47,755 bases of DNA, taken from positions 1 through 47,755 of the forward strand of contig JAQUXR010000019.1 of assembly GCA_028692275.1 (NCBI GenBank), written 5' to 3'. This DNA comes from Frisingicoccus sp009929615. GTDB taxonomy: Bacteria > Bacillota > Clostridia > Lachnospirales > Lachnospiraceae. Of the stretch, positions 25,705 through 33,982 are shown piece by piece. Under the pieces are notes generated by a model, which worked only from the letters and a program-made list of their open reading frames with translations, did not search any database and was not told the origin of the DNA. The translations under genes were made by a program, and so were the position numbers. Position 1 is the first letter of the stretch; the number at the start of each line of letters is the position of its first letter.

Positions 25705-27426
25705 CTACTGTTGTAATACGGCAGTTAACTTAGGTATCAGCTGTTTCTTCCGGGATACAACGCCCTTCAAATCAACATAATGTTCCTCCGGCACCACCTG
25801 AAATCCATTTTCGATATGGATTTTTGCTTCATTGCCAACAAAAAGCAGACGGGTTGATTCCTGTAAAATATCTGTCAGCATGAAAAATATCATAGGCATC
25901 TCAGTTTCATTCCTAACAGTTTCCATATATGCCAACAGCCGCTCCTGAATCTCCAGCAGTTCGTTATGGTTCATCGATGTAATCTGACCAACTGCATAAG
26001 GAATATCGCCGGCTACAAACTTCTTATAATCTTGGAAAAAGATCTCAGAATCTGTTTTTTTCTGAAGCTGACTGCCTTCCTCAAACATCTTCATAGCAAA
26101 GTTTTCAATGTCTAATCCTGCAATATCAGCCAGCTGCTCTGCTGCCATTTTATCCACCGGCGTACATGTTGGCGAACGGAACATTAATGTGTCTGAAAGA
26201 ATCGCTGCACATAAAATACCCGCAATATCTTTGGACACCTCAATCTGATTTTCCATGTACATCTCATAGATAATCGTTGCCGTACACCCTACCGGTTCAT
26301 TTCTCACTTTGACCGGTCGAATCGTTTCTACGGTTCCCAGTTTATGATGGTCAATAATCTCCATAACCTCTGCTTCATCTACCCCATCAGCAGCCTGACT
26401 CACTTCATTATGGTCCACCAGAATAACCTGTTTTGTATGCATGTCAATTAATGTACGTCTTGAAATCATACCTATGTATTTATCATTTTTATCCACGATA
26501 GGGAAATCCCTATGCCGTTTATTCATCATCGTCGGCTTAATATCAGCCACATAATCTTCTTCAGCAAAGGCAATCAGACCATCTTTAATCATAAAATAAC
26601 TAACCGGAATACTCTGGTTAATTGAACGGGTTACTGTATAAGTATCATACGGTGTGCAGATAATTACACAGTCCTTCTCCTCAGCCAGCTTGCAAATTGT
26701 TCTGGAAGCCTTTGCACCATCACAAATGATAATACACGAGGCCTGGTTCTCAATAGCACTCAGCTGCGCTTCATATCTATTGCCAAGAATAACCAGATCA
26801 TCTTTTTTTATAAATTCGTCAATAACTTCTAAATTAGCTGTTGAAACAACCAATTTCCCCTTTGTCAAACGTTTTTTACTGTCACCGACAATCAGCTCAC
26901 CCTTTAACGTTTCCAGAATATTCTCAATCGGTGTACATGCTTCAGCCAGAATCTGATTATTCAGCACCGACATGTAGGCCCCTGCAATATCGGAAATCGT
27001 AATCAGACCTTTAAGTTTACCTCTGCTGTCTGTCACTGCCAATGTGGAGGTCTCTTTCAACCGCATCGTTTCCCATGCCGTCTTCAGGGATGCGTCTGCC
27101 GAAATTCCCTTATTCCGGCGAATATTAATATCCGCTACCTGAGTACGAATAGCAATCATGTACGTTGGGGCTTTCTGGTGAAATTTCTTCAGTACATAAT
27201 TCGTTTCTGTATTAATCTGTCCGGCACGGGCAGGCACATAAACCGTACTTTCAATATTTTCTCCATCAATCAAAACATCCTGATAGGATTCTACGCTGCC
27301 TCCCTGATGTATTTTTTCACGAATCTCATTCTTAAGAGCCGCATAGGCAATTGCCGAGCAAATAGAGTCTGTATCCGGGTTCTTATGCCCGATAATATAG
27401 ATTTCCTTTTGTCCCTTTACTTCCAT
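25705..27426 (-). CDS. Mn-dependent family II inorganic pyrophosphatase with CBS/DRTGG insert (copy 2)
   Basis: The 573-residue paralogue of the downstream gene has the same order: GHKNPDTDSICSAIAYA, CBS, DRTGG-type region, CBS, VDHNEVSQAADG, DHHKLG and SRKKQLIPK. It also has a short extra stretch after the first motif (about residues 27-50) that copy 1 lacks. Both copies keep the metal ligands, so both should be active; divergence seems concentrated in the regulatory insert. The start at 27426 follows GGAG ten bases upstream; the frame runs 22 codons further without a ribosome site. First gene of the three-gene operon with copy 1 and the flavin reductase. Confidence 0.91.
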   Translation of the reverse strand: MEVKGQKEIYIIGHKNPDTDSICSAIAYAALKNEIREKIHQGGSVESYQDVLIDGENIESTVYVPARAGQINTETNYVLKKFHQKAPTYMIAIRTQVADINIRRNKGISADASLKTAWETMRLKETSTLAVTDSRGKLKGLITISDIAGAYMSVLNNQILAEACTPIENILETLKGELIVGDSKKRLTKGKLVVSTANLEVIDEFIKKDDLVILGNRYEAQLSAIENQASCIIICDGAKASRTICKLAEEKDCVIICTPYDTYTVTRSINQSIPVSYFMIKDGLIAFAEEDYVADIKPTMMNKRHRDFPIVDKNDKYIGMISRRTLIDMHTKQVILVDHNEVSQAADGVDEAEVMEIIDHHKLGTVETIRPVKVRNEPVGCTATIIYEMYMENQIEVSKDIAGILCAAILSDTLMFRSPTCTPVDKMAAEQLADIAGLDIENFAMKMFEEGSQLQKKTDSEIFFQDYKKFVAGDIPYAVGQITSMNHNELLEIQERLLAYMETVRNETEMPMIFFMLTDILQESTRLLFVGNEAKIHIENGFQVVPEEHYVDLKGVVSRKKQLIPKLTAVLQQ

Positions 27427-27530
27427 AATAATACTTCTCCTTTGATAAAAACCTATCCGTATTGTACCATATATCTGCCCAATAGACCGCACTTTTTTTT
27501 GAACATTTTTCTTAAGCAGACTACCCTATC

Positions 27531-27566
27531 AAAAAAGGCCCTGTCCTCAATCTTCCGGACAGGGCC
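27531..27566 (-). terminator. Terminator of pgi
   Basis: Minus strand GGCCCTGTCC, ten-base loop, GGACAGGGCC, then six T, starting a few bases past the pgi stop codon. Confidence 0.93.
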
Positions 27567-27578
27567 TGTATTCTTTCT

Positions 27579-28928
27579 CTACAGTCGTTTCTTTAATGCT
27601 TCTGTCAAATCTTCATATCCAGGTTTTCCAAGAAGTGCAAACATATTTTTCTTATAGCTTTCTACGCCCGGCTGATTAAATGGATTCACTCCGAGAACAT
27701 AACCGCTGACACCACAGGCAAATTCATAGAAATAGAATAACTCTCCCAGATAAAATTCATTCTGCTCAGGAATATGAATCATCAGGTTTGGAACACTTCC
27801 ATCGGTATGAGCCAGCGCTGTTCCATTCATTGCACTCTTATTGATAAAGTCCAATGTTTTTCCAGCCAGATAATTCAAACCGTCTAAGTCTACAGCCTCT
27901 TCTTCAATGCGAATCTCATGTTTCGGTGTTTCCACTTCCAAAACGGTTTCAAACATAATCCGGGCACCATCCTGAATAAACTGACCCATAGAATGTAAAT
28001 CTGCAGTCAGCGTAACCGATGCCGGGAAAATTCCCCGCTGGTCTTTACCTTCGCTCTCGCCATAAAGCTGTTTCCACCACTCTCCAATATACAGAAGTGA
28101 TGGTTCATAGCTACAGGTAATTTCAATGGATTTACCCTTACGAAGCAAAATATTACGAATCGCCGCATACTGAAGGGCGTCATTCTCTTCAAACTTGTCT
28201 TCAAGACAATGCTTCCGAGCGCTGGCCGCCCCTGCCATAAGTTCATCAATATCGGCACCGCTTACTGCAATCGGAAGTAAACCAACGGCTGTCAGTACTG
28301 AAAAACGTCCGCCTACATCATCTGGTACAACAAATGTTTCATAACCTTCTTCTGTAGCCAGGTTTTTCAAAGCTCCCTTAGCCTTATCTGTTGTACAGTA
28401 AATACGCTTAGCAGCCTCTTTTTTGCCGTACTTTTCTTCAATCATTTTTTTAAACACACGAAAAGCCACCGCTGGTTCCGTTGTGGTTCCTGACTTTGAA
28501 ATCATGTTGATAGAAAAATCCCTGTCCCCAACAACATCCATTAAATTACTGATATAGGAACTGCTCAGGTTATTACCCACAAAATAAATCTCAGGAGTCT
28601 TCCGGGCATCCTTAGGCAGCATATTGTAAAAATTGTGCTGCAAAAATTCGATAGCCGCTCTTGCTCCGAGATAGGAGCCACCGATGCCGATGACAAGCAG
28701 CACATCTGAATCGCTCTGAATCTTCTCAGCCGATTTTTTAATCCGGGCAAACTCTTCTTTATCGTAATTCACCGGCAGGTCAATCCAACCCAAAAAATCA
28801 TTTCCCGCACCAGTCTTTTGAACCAAAACTTCCTTGGCATCCCCAACCAGTTTTTTCATCAAATCCACTTCACCATCACGTATAAACGGCGCTGTCTTAG
28901 AATAGTCAAATGTTACCTTCTTTGCCAT
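27579..28928 (-). CDS. pgi: Glucose-6-phosphate isomerase
   Basis: This 449-residue enzyme of the short Firmicutes type interconverts glucose 6-phosphate and fructose 6-phosphate. Family segments are seen in VIGIGGSYLGARAAIEFL (residues about 79-96), SKSGTTTEPAVAFRVF (phosphate-binding loop), VPDDVGGRFSVLTAVGLLP and the C-terminal NPFNQPGVESYKKNMF with its conserved Lys. GGAGGT precedes the ATG. It has its own promoter (28967-28995) and terminator, so it is a single-gene unit. Confidence 0.96.
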   Translation of the reverse strand: MAKKVTFDYSKTAPFIRDGEVDLMKKLVGDAKEVLVQKTGAGNDFLGWIDLPVNYDKEEFARIKKSAEKIQSDSDVLLVIGIGGSYLGARAAIEFLQHNFYNMLPKDARKTPEIYFVGNNLSSSYISNLMDVVGDRDFSINMISKSGTTTEPAVAFRVFKKMIEEKYGKKEAAKRIYCTTDKAKGALKNLATEEGYETFVVPDDVGGRFSVLTAVGLLPIAVSGADIDELMAGAASARKHCLEDKFEENDALQYAAIRNILLRKGKSIEITCSYEPSLLYIGEWWKQLYGESEGKDQRGIFPASVTLTADLHSMGQFIQDGARIMFETVLEVETPKHEIRIEEEAVDLDGLNYLAGKTLDFINKSAMNGTALAHTDGSVPNLMIHIPEQNEFYLGELFYFYEFACGVSGYVLGVNPFNQPGVESYKKNMFALLGKPGYEDLTEALKKRL

Positions 28929-28966
28929 GTCGCTACCTCCATCGTACTTTTTCTTCTTACCCTTAT

Positions 28967-28995
28967 ATCATACCAAAATGGCCAGCTTTTATCAA
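28967..28995 (-). promoter_or_regulatory. Promoter of pgi
   Basis: Minus strand TTGATA (28990-28995), 17 bases ending TGG, TATGAT (28967-28972); a good sigma-A match with an extended -10. Confidence 0.7.
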
Positions 28996-29004
28996 TGATT
29001 TATG

Positions 29005-29730
29005 TCAGCACAAAAATTCTTTTAAGACGTCTTCAACAATTTTAGCATCCACCTCATCATCCCGTCCATGGGCATCTCCCCCACCGTAACCGTCATAATA
29101 ATAAGGCCGGTTTCGCTCTCGTTCTTTACGTCGTCCTGTCCCTGCTGCCGCAACTTCCTGTAAAGCCCTTTTGTACTGATCCGGTGACACGGTTCCCGTC
29201 TGGCCTTTGTAATCCTGATACAGTTTATTACTCAAATAATTATCCACATAGTCAGAAATGCAGTCTATGAGCAATTCCTCTCTGCCTGTAAAATCCATAA
29301 ATAGCAGAACACCGCCCAGCACTGCTGTTCCCATCAGAGATAGTCCAAAAATAAGGCTCATCTGATACAGAGGTGCACCGCCTGTCCAGCGGTAAAGGAG
29401 GTTGCCCCCACCGACAGCCAGCATAGTAGTCATAATCAAATAGGGCAGGCGGCTCCATCCCTGGAGAGAAAAAGGCCCTACCCGAAATTTTTTTATGTAG
29501 CGCCCTATCAACGCCTCCGTATCCTCCGGCCGCATACCAACTTTGTAATAGCTGGTAACTTTTAATTTAATGTATTTTATCAGTCGATGATTCGATGTCC
29601 CCATCAAATCCGCTTCACGTATAAGTCTTTTGTAAATTCTTCCTGTCATCCATAAGGTAAACAGTCCCGCCACAAACAATACTGTTTCCACATACATCGG
29701 AATGCCCTGTCCCAAAAACCAACTTCTCAT
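29005..29730 (-). CDS. Uncharacterised membrane protein with acidic/Gly-Tyr-rich tail
   Basis: I do not recognise this 241-residue protein. Three hydrophobic helices lie at about residues 13-30, 95-115 and 120-145. Between the first two is a basic, helical cytoplasmic loop (KYIKLKVTSYYKVGMRP). The C-terminal third is soluble, with a basic patch, the low-complexity PYYYDGYGGGDAHGRDD and a helical end KIVEDVLKEFLC. AAGGAG precedes the ATG by eight bases. It lies between mtnN and pgi, with an inverted repeat in its leader (29747-29777). No function is proposed. Confidence 0.7.
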   Translation of the reverse strand: MRSWFLGQGIPMYVETVLFVAGLFTLWMTGRIYKRLIREADLMGTSNHRLIKYIKLKVTSYYKVGMRPEDTEALIGRYIKKFRVGPFSLQGWSRLPYLIMTTMLAVGGGNLLYRWTGGAPLYQMSLIFGLSLMGTAVLGGVLLFMDFTGREELLIDCISDYVDNYLSNKLYQDYKGQTGTVSPDQYKRALQEVAAAGTGRRKERERNRPYYYDGYGGGDAHGRDDEVDAKIVEDVLKEFLC

Positions 29731-29746
29731 TCTGTGAACTCCTTTC

Positions 29747-29777
29747 GTTGATAATATAACTCCATTATAATATCAAC
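29747..29777. repeat. Imperfect AT-rich inverted repeat upstream of the membrane-protein gene
   Basis: GTTGATAATATAAC and ATTATAATATCAAC are arms matching at 12 of 14 positions around three bases. A TATAAT lies within it on the minus strand, about 30 bases upstream of the start codon, so it may be an operator over a promoter -10, but no good -35 is seen. Confidence 0.45.
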
Positions 29778-29814
29778 AAAAAGACAAAATCCATTCAAAT
29801 TGGTCGGGGCTCTT

Positions 29815-30513
29815 TTACATATTTTTCAACATTCCGGTTACTAAGGCCACTGTATGTTCAATTGCTTTATGTTCAAATTCACCATAATCCATCTCTGCAC
29901 TTCCGTCCGCTTTATCCGAAATAGCTCTGAGAATTAAAAATGGAACATGATTAAGCCATGCTGCCTGCGCTATTGCTGCGCCTTCCATCTCTGTACAGAA
30001 ACCTGCAAAGTTTTTAATAAGACTGTCTTTAACTTCCCTGCTTGAAACAAACTGGTCACCGCTGACAACTCTTCCACGGAAAACCTGGATATCTGGATTT
30101 ACCTCACGGCATACTTTTTCAGCCAGGTCTGCCAGTCCTTCATCCGCCTTAAAGACAGAGGTCTCCATCCTTGGGATAACGCCCAGCTCATATCCGAATC
30201 CTGTCGCGTCCATATCATGCTGCAATGCATCTGTAGAAACTACAATGTCGCCAATATTAATAGCGTTCTGGAGGCTTCCAGCCACCCCTGTATTGATAAT
30301 GGCATCTACCTGAAAAATATCCACTAAAATCTGCGTACATACCGCTGCGTTCACTTTACCAATGCCGCTTCGCACAACAACAACCTGATGTCCCTCACAA
30401 ATACCCTGACAAAATTCCATACCCGCAATCTGCTCTGTCTTTTCAATAGCCATCCGTTCCTTTAAAAAGGCCACTTCTTCCTCCATGGCTCCAATAATCC
30501 CTGTTTTTTTCAT
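29815..30513 (-). CDS. mtnN: 5'-methylthioadenosine/S-adenosylhomocysteine nucleosidase
   Basis: The 232-residue nucleosidase cleaves adenine from methylthioadenosine and S-adenosylhomocysteine. Visible are the N-terminal IGAMEEEVAFL with catalytic Glu, VVVRSGIGKVNAAV, the specificity segment CTEMEGAAIAQAAW and RAISDKADGSA with the general-acid Asp. GGAG precedes the ATG by nine bases. It has its own promoter (30544-30572), divergent from that of the TSCPD-murG pair, and complements metK in the SAM cycle. Confidence 0.95.
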   Translation of the reverse strand: MKKTGIIGAMEEEVAFLKERMAIEKTEQIAGMEFCQGICEGHQVVVVRSGIGKVNAAVCTQILVDIFQVDAIINTGVAGSLQNAINIGDIVVSTDALQHDMDATGFGYELGVIPRMETSVFKADEGLADLAEKVCREVNPDIQVFRGRVVSGDQFVSSREVKDSLIKNFAGFCTEMEGAAIAQAAWLNHVPFLILRAISDKADGSAEMDYGEFEHKAIEHTVALVTGMLKNM

Positions 30514-30543
30514 ATTTTATTTCTCCTGCTTTATTTTTCTAAT

Positions 30544-30572
30544 AGTATACATTATTCAAAGAAATCTGCCAA
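30544..30572 (-). promoter_or_regulatory. Promoter of mtnN
   Basis: Minus strand TTGGCA (30567-30572), 17 bases, TATACT (30544-30549), about 30 bases before the start codon. Confidence 0.7.
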
Positions 30573-30584
30573 CCCGGTAGGTAC

Positions 30585-30612
30585 TTGTGGAAAAATAAAA
30601 TTCTGCTATAAT
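30585..30612 (+). promoter_or_regulatory. Promoter of the TSCPD-murG operon
   Basis: TTGTGG (30585-30590), 16 bases ending TGC, TATAAT (30607-30612), an extended -10 promoter. It is divergent from the mtnN promoter, 12 bases apart. Confidence 0.7.
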
Positions 30613-30648
30613 AAGGACATACTAATTTAAAAACAAGGAGCGATTTAT

Positions 30649-30909
30649 ATGAGACATATTAATCAACATACATGTTCTAAAGCCGTGGATTTCGAAGTTG
30701 AAAACGGCATTGTCACTCAGTGTGAATTTATCGGAGGATGTTCCGGTAATACCCAGGGTGTTGCAGCACTTGTTGTCGGACGTCCTGTCGAAGAAGTTAT
30801 TCAGATTCTTTCCGGCATTGACTGCGGTGGCAGAGGTACATCATGTCCAGACCAGTTTGCTAAGGGTCTCCAGGAATATTTATCCAAGAAATCCAGTATG
30901 GAGGCTTAA
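30649..30909 (+). CDS. TSCPD-domain protein (TIGR03905-like)
   Basis: This 86-residue protein consists of one TSCPD domain, named after the C-terminal T-S-C-P-D wording that is present here exactly (GRGTSCPDQFAKGL, about residues 63-76). Other conserved parts are CEFIGGCSGNTQG and the Cys in GIDCGG. The fold occurs at the end of class II ribonucleotide reductases and as free proteins of unknown role; the four or more Cys suggest metal or thiol chemistry. AAGGAG precedes the ATG by eight bases. It is four bases upstream of murG in one transcript. Confidence 0.88.
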   Translation: MRHINQHTCSKAVDFEVENGIVTQCEFIGGCSGNTQGVAALVVGRPVEEVIQILSGIDCGGRGTSCPDQFAKGLQEYLSKKSSMEA

Positions 30910-30913
30910 AATC

Positions 30914-31996
30914 ATGAAAAAAATCCTGCTTACCGGTGGTGGCACTGCCGGTCACGTAACGCCAAATATCGCTTTGATGCCAGCTCTGAAAGCGGATGGT
31001 TACCAGATATCTTATATCGGTTCCTATGATGGCATGGAGCGGCGTTTAATTGAGGAATTAAATATCCCTTATTACGGCATTTCTTCCGGGAAACTTCGCC
31101 GCTATTTCGATATTAAGAACTTCACGGACCCCTTTAAAGTCGTCAAAGGTTACTTTGAAGCTAAAAAATTGATGAAAAAATTAAACCCTGATGTTGTCTT
31201 TTCCAAGGGCGGCTTCGTTACAGTTCCTGTAGTCATGGCTGCCAAAAGGTGTAAGATTCCTGCTATTATTCATGAATCTGATATGACACCGGGACTTGCC
31301 AACAAACTGGCCATTCCATCTGCCTATAAAGTTTGCCACAATTTCCCGGAAACAGCCGACAGTCTTCCTGAAGGCAAAGCTGTCCTTTCCGGTTCTCCAA
31401 TTCGAAAAGAACTTTTAGAAGGCGACCGTAAGAAAGGTCTGGAAATCTGTGGATTTAACGAGGAAAAACCGGTTATTCTTGTCATTGGCGGAAGCCTTGG
31501 TGCGGCTGCCATCAATGAAGCAGTTCGTAAGGCTCTTCCCGTACTCCTGCCTTCTTATCAGATTATTCATGTCTGCGGAAAAGGCAAGGTAGATACATCT
31601 ATTAAGGGTATGCCAGGTTACATCCAGTTTGATTTTGTAAAGCAGGAATTAAGCGATTTATTAGCATGTGCCGACCTCATTATTTCTCGTGCCGGCTCAA
31701 ATGCCATCTGCGAATTTCTTGCTTTGCACAAGCCAAATATTCTCATTCCGCTTCCAGCTCATGCCAGCCGCGGAGACCAGATTCTTAATGCTGCATCCTT
31801 TGAGAAACAGGGCTTTAGCTACTTGCTTCCAGAGGAAATGGTTACAGATGAAAGTTTGACAAAGGCAGTAAATGAAGTCTTTGAAAACCGTGAAACATAT
31901 ATTCAGGCAATGAAATCAACAGCCGCTTCAAATGCTATTGATATCATTGTTAAATTATGCGACGAAGCCATTGGAAGCTATAAAAAGAAAAAATGA
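30914..31996 (+). CDS. murG: MurG-type UDP-N-acetylglucosamine transferase
   Basis: The 360-residue GT28 enzyme adds GlcNAc to lipid I to form lipid II at the inner membrane face. The N-terminal GGGTAGHVTPN motif is at residues 8-18, KGGFVTVPVVMAA and HESDMTPGLANKL follow, and the C-terminal domain has GGSLGAAAINEAV and SRAGSNAICEFLA. The ATG at 30914 is nine bases after GGAGG; a longer frame running back through the TSCPD gene is not credible. It lies away from the mra/dcw cluster, and some Clostridia carry an extra MurG-like protein, so a paralogue is possible. A bidirectional terminator follows. Confidence 0.9.
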   Translation: MKKILLTGGGTAGHVTPNIALMPALKADGYQISYIGSYDGMERRLIEELNIPYYGISSGKLRRYFDIKNFTDPFKVVKGYFEAKKLMKKLNPDVVFSKGGFVTVPVVMAAKRCKIPAIIHESDMTPGLANKLAIPSAYKVCHNFPETADSLPEGKAVLSGSPIRKELLEGDRKKGLEICGFNEEKPVILVIGGSLGAAAINEAVRKALPVLLPSYQIIHVCGKGKVDTSIKGMPGYIQFDFVKQELSDLLACADLIISRAGSNAICEFLALHKPNILIPLPAHASRGDQILNAASFEKQGFSYLLPEEMVTDESLTKAVNEVFENRETYIQAMKSTAASNAIDIIVKLCDEAIGSYKKKK

Positions 31997-32010
31997 AATT
32001 TTTATACCAA

Positions 32011-32042
32011 AAAGGCCGGTTCAAATCGAACCAGCCTTTTTT
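32011..32042. terminator. Bidirectional terminator between murG and the glycerol-1-phosphate dehydrogenase gene
   Basis: AAAAGGCCGGTTC, five-base loop, GAACCAGCCTTTTTT with one internal mismatch; T-runs exist on both strands. It separates two convergent genes. Confidence 0.88.
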
Positions 32043-32055
32043 ATGTTTTAGTCAA

Positions 32056-33312
32056 TTAAATTTTTTCAAAAAGTTTTTGTACCCGCAATAATGTAATATC
32101 CGAGACAACATAAGGTGAATATTTCATCGCAACCCCTATCATATCATCACTGATGCCCAATTCTTCAATAGTCATCTTACAGCCCATCTTCTCATAGGCT
32201 TCCTCAACCCACTGAACAGAAGGTAATTCATCCAATATCTTGATAATCTCGTCTTTATACTGCAGTACTTTCTCTCCGGTAATTCCATTCAAAGGGTCCG
32301 GGCGATTTAACTCAGTTACCGCTTCCCGAATCTCGCCTTTCCAAAATCCCTTGCGAATTTCTTTTCCTGCAAGCCCGTTGGCATCCACAGGAACCAGCCG
32401 TCCCTCTATCAAAGCCTTTTTAAAAGCTTCATAAGATTTCAGACAAAGTAGTGTTCCAACACCAACTTTCTCACCATGCACAGCATTCAGTTTCGGCTGT
32501 TCTACCGAAATATCCAAATATCTGGAAAGATGATGTTCCGCTCCCATCAGAGCTTTAGCTCCTGTCACATTTCCCATCGCCATATCCGGCAATATTAACG
32601 CATACAACAAATACTCACAGCATGCTTTATCCCCCTCCGCAAGAAGTTCCAGGCGGTCTGTAACACGATTCATTGCTGCCAGTTCTGCTTCACAAAGTGT
32701 CTTATTCAATGGACTGTCCGTCAGTAAATGAGATATCTTCCAATCTGCAAGTGCAATATAATTTCCCATCAAATCACTAAAGCCCGCTGCCGTCAGCCTT
32801 GCCGGTGCTTCTGCAAAAATGTCCGTATCCGCGAACAGATACACCGGTGCTACCGCCATGACATTCCGTTTAATTCCCCGCTTGATAACCGCAGATATGC
32901 AAGTCATATACCCTTCGCCACTGGCCGCCGTAGGCACAGAAACAAAGGGTAGTTCATATTCCCAGCATAGATATCTGGCAATATCGTGAATCGTAACACT
33001 ACCAAGTGCTATCATGCAGTCTGCCGTTTTTGGAATCTTATTTCTAGCCAGCGAAACACTTCTCTCATCTGCCGCAAGGCTTTCCGGGTCCAGACAAATC
33101 AAGTCATAATTTTCCAGACTTTCCAGTAAAGCATCTCCCAAAAAATAGGTATTCTGGTCGCAAATAATAACAGGCTCAATCCAGCCTTCTTTTTTCATAA
33201 TATCAGCAATTTTGAAGATTGCCCCCGGCTCAATCCACATACCACGAATGGTTTCAAGCCCTTCCGGACTACCTTCACATACTCTGCTGATTTCTTCCAG
33301 CTCTATTCTCAT
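32056..33312 (-). CDS. egsA: Bacterial sn-glycerol-1-phosphate dehydrogenase (AraM/EgsA)
   Basis: The 418-residue metal-dependent dehydrogenase is related to archaeal G1P dehydrogenase and Bacillus AraM. It makes glycerol 1-phosphate from dihydroxyacetone phosphate. Seen are the nucleotide-binding GSVTIHDIARYL, PTAASGEGYMT, the metal Asp in AGFSDLMGNYIALADW and two metal His in AEHHLSRYL and NAVHGEKVGVGTLL. The start at 33312 is preceded by GGGG at eight bases; an upstream TTG is less likely. It lies 19 bases after the HIT gene. A PcrB-type partner is not in the window, so the fate of the product is unknown. Confidence 0.88.
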   Translation of the reverse strand: MRIELEEISRVCEGSPEGLETIRGMWIEPGAIFKIADIMKKEGWIEPVIICDQNTYFLGDALLESLENYDLICLDPESLAADERSVSLARNKIPKTADCMIALGSVTIHDIARYLCWEYELPFVSVPTAASGEGYMTCISAVIKRGIKRNVMAVAPVYLFADTDIFAEAPARLTAAGFSDLMGNYIALADWKISHLLTDSPLNKTLCEAELAAMNRVTDRLELLAEGDKACCEYLLYALILPDMAMGNVTGAKALMGAEHHLSRYLDISVEQPKLNAVHGEKVGVGTLLCLKSYEAFKKALIEGRLVPVDANGLAGKEIRKGFWKGEIREAVTELNRPDPLNGITGEKVLQYKDEIIKILDELPSVQWVEEAYEKMGCKMTIEELGISDDMIGVAMKYSPYVVSDITLLRVQKLFEKI

Positions 33313-33331
33313 AGACAAAACCCCATTTTCT

Positions 33332-33748
33332 TTAACTCATAGCTTCCTTAATCTGCTTTGCAATCTCATCTCTCTCAGATGCTTCTGATGTTCCCGGAAC
33401 CCATCCAATCTTCTGTCCATCACCATTATATCTCGGTATAATATGCATATGGAAATGGAATACCGTCTGTCCTGCAACCTCGCCATTATTCTGAACGATA
33501 TTTAAGCCATCACACTTTAATGCTGTCTTCATCGCCTTTGCTATTCTTGATGCAAGAACAAAAGCTTTTGATGCAGTTTCTTCATCCATCTCAAAAATAT
33601 CTGCCATATGCTTCTTCGCTAAAATAAGAGCATGTCCCTTTGTTGCTGGGGATAAATCCAGGATGACGCGAAATAAATCATCTTCATAAACGGTAGAGGA
33701 AGGTATCTCACCATTTGCTATTTTACAAAAAATACAGTCATTTCCCAT
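33332..33748 (-). CDS. HIT-family nucleotide hydrolase (Hint-like)
   Basis: This 138-residue protein begins CIFCKIANGEIPSSTVYED (after MGND) and has the histidine triad HFHMHIIPRY near residue 100. Hint-type enzymes split AMP-linked substrates such as aminoacyl- or phosphoramidate adenylates. The ATG at 33748 has GGAGG 11 bases upstream; the frame is open 31 codons further but that stretch reaches into the promoter. The two Cys spaced CxxC suggest a zinc site, as in several bacterial Hint proteins. It heads a two-gene unit with egsA. Confidence 0.92.
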   Translation of the reverse strand: MGNDCIFCKIANGEIPSSTVYEDDLFRVILDLSPATKGHALILAKKHMADIFEMDEETASKAFVLASRIAKAMKTALKCDGLNIVQNNGEVAGQTVFHFHMHIIPRYNGDGQKIGWVPGTSEASERDEIAKQIKEAMS

Positions 33749-33829
33749 GTTTAATATAGCCTCCAATTCTAACCTGCTCTGACTGACCTTATTTTCCCTT
33801 TGGTCCTTTTCCAAAATAGTTATACCTTT

Positions 33830-33858
33830 ATAATAGTTCACCTTCCGCCAAATGTCTA
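33830..33858 (-). promoter_or_regulatory. Promoter of the HIT-egsA operon
   Basis: Minus strand TAGACA (33853-33858), 17 bases, TATTAT (33830-33835), each five of six to consensus. Confidence 0.6.
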
Positions 33859-33982
33859 TTCCGAATTAAAAATTTACTTTAAATTTTTTTGCCGTTTTTT
33901 GTCGTCAAATGTCCAGCGAATATATTTGATTCCCTGCATATATTATGATAAATTGAAAAAAAACATAGAAAGGAAGACCTTT

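Noticed and set aside
30698..30913. Open frame extending murG upstream through the TSCPD gene
   Set aside because: It runs out of frame over the better supported TSCPD gene. MurG homology starts at 30914, where GGAGG precedes the ATG.
33895..33915. Spo0A-like box upstream of the orphan kinase
   Set aside because: The sequence reads TGTCGTC rather than TGTCGAA and is not placed against a convincing promoter.
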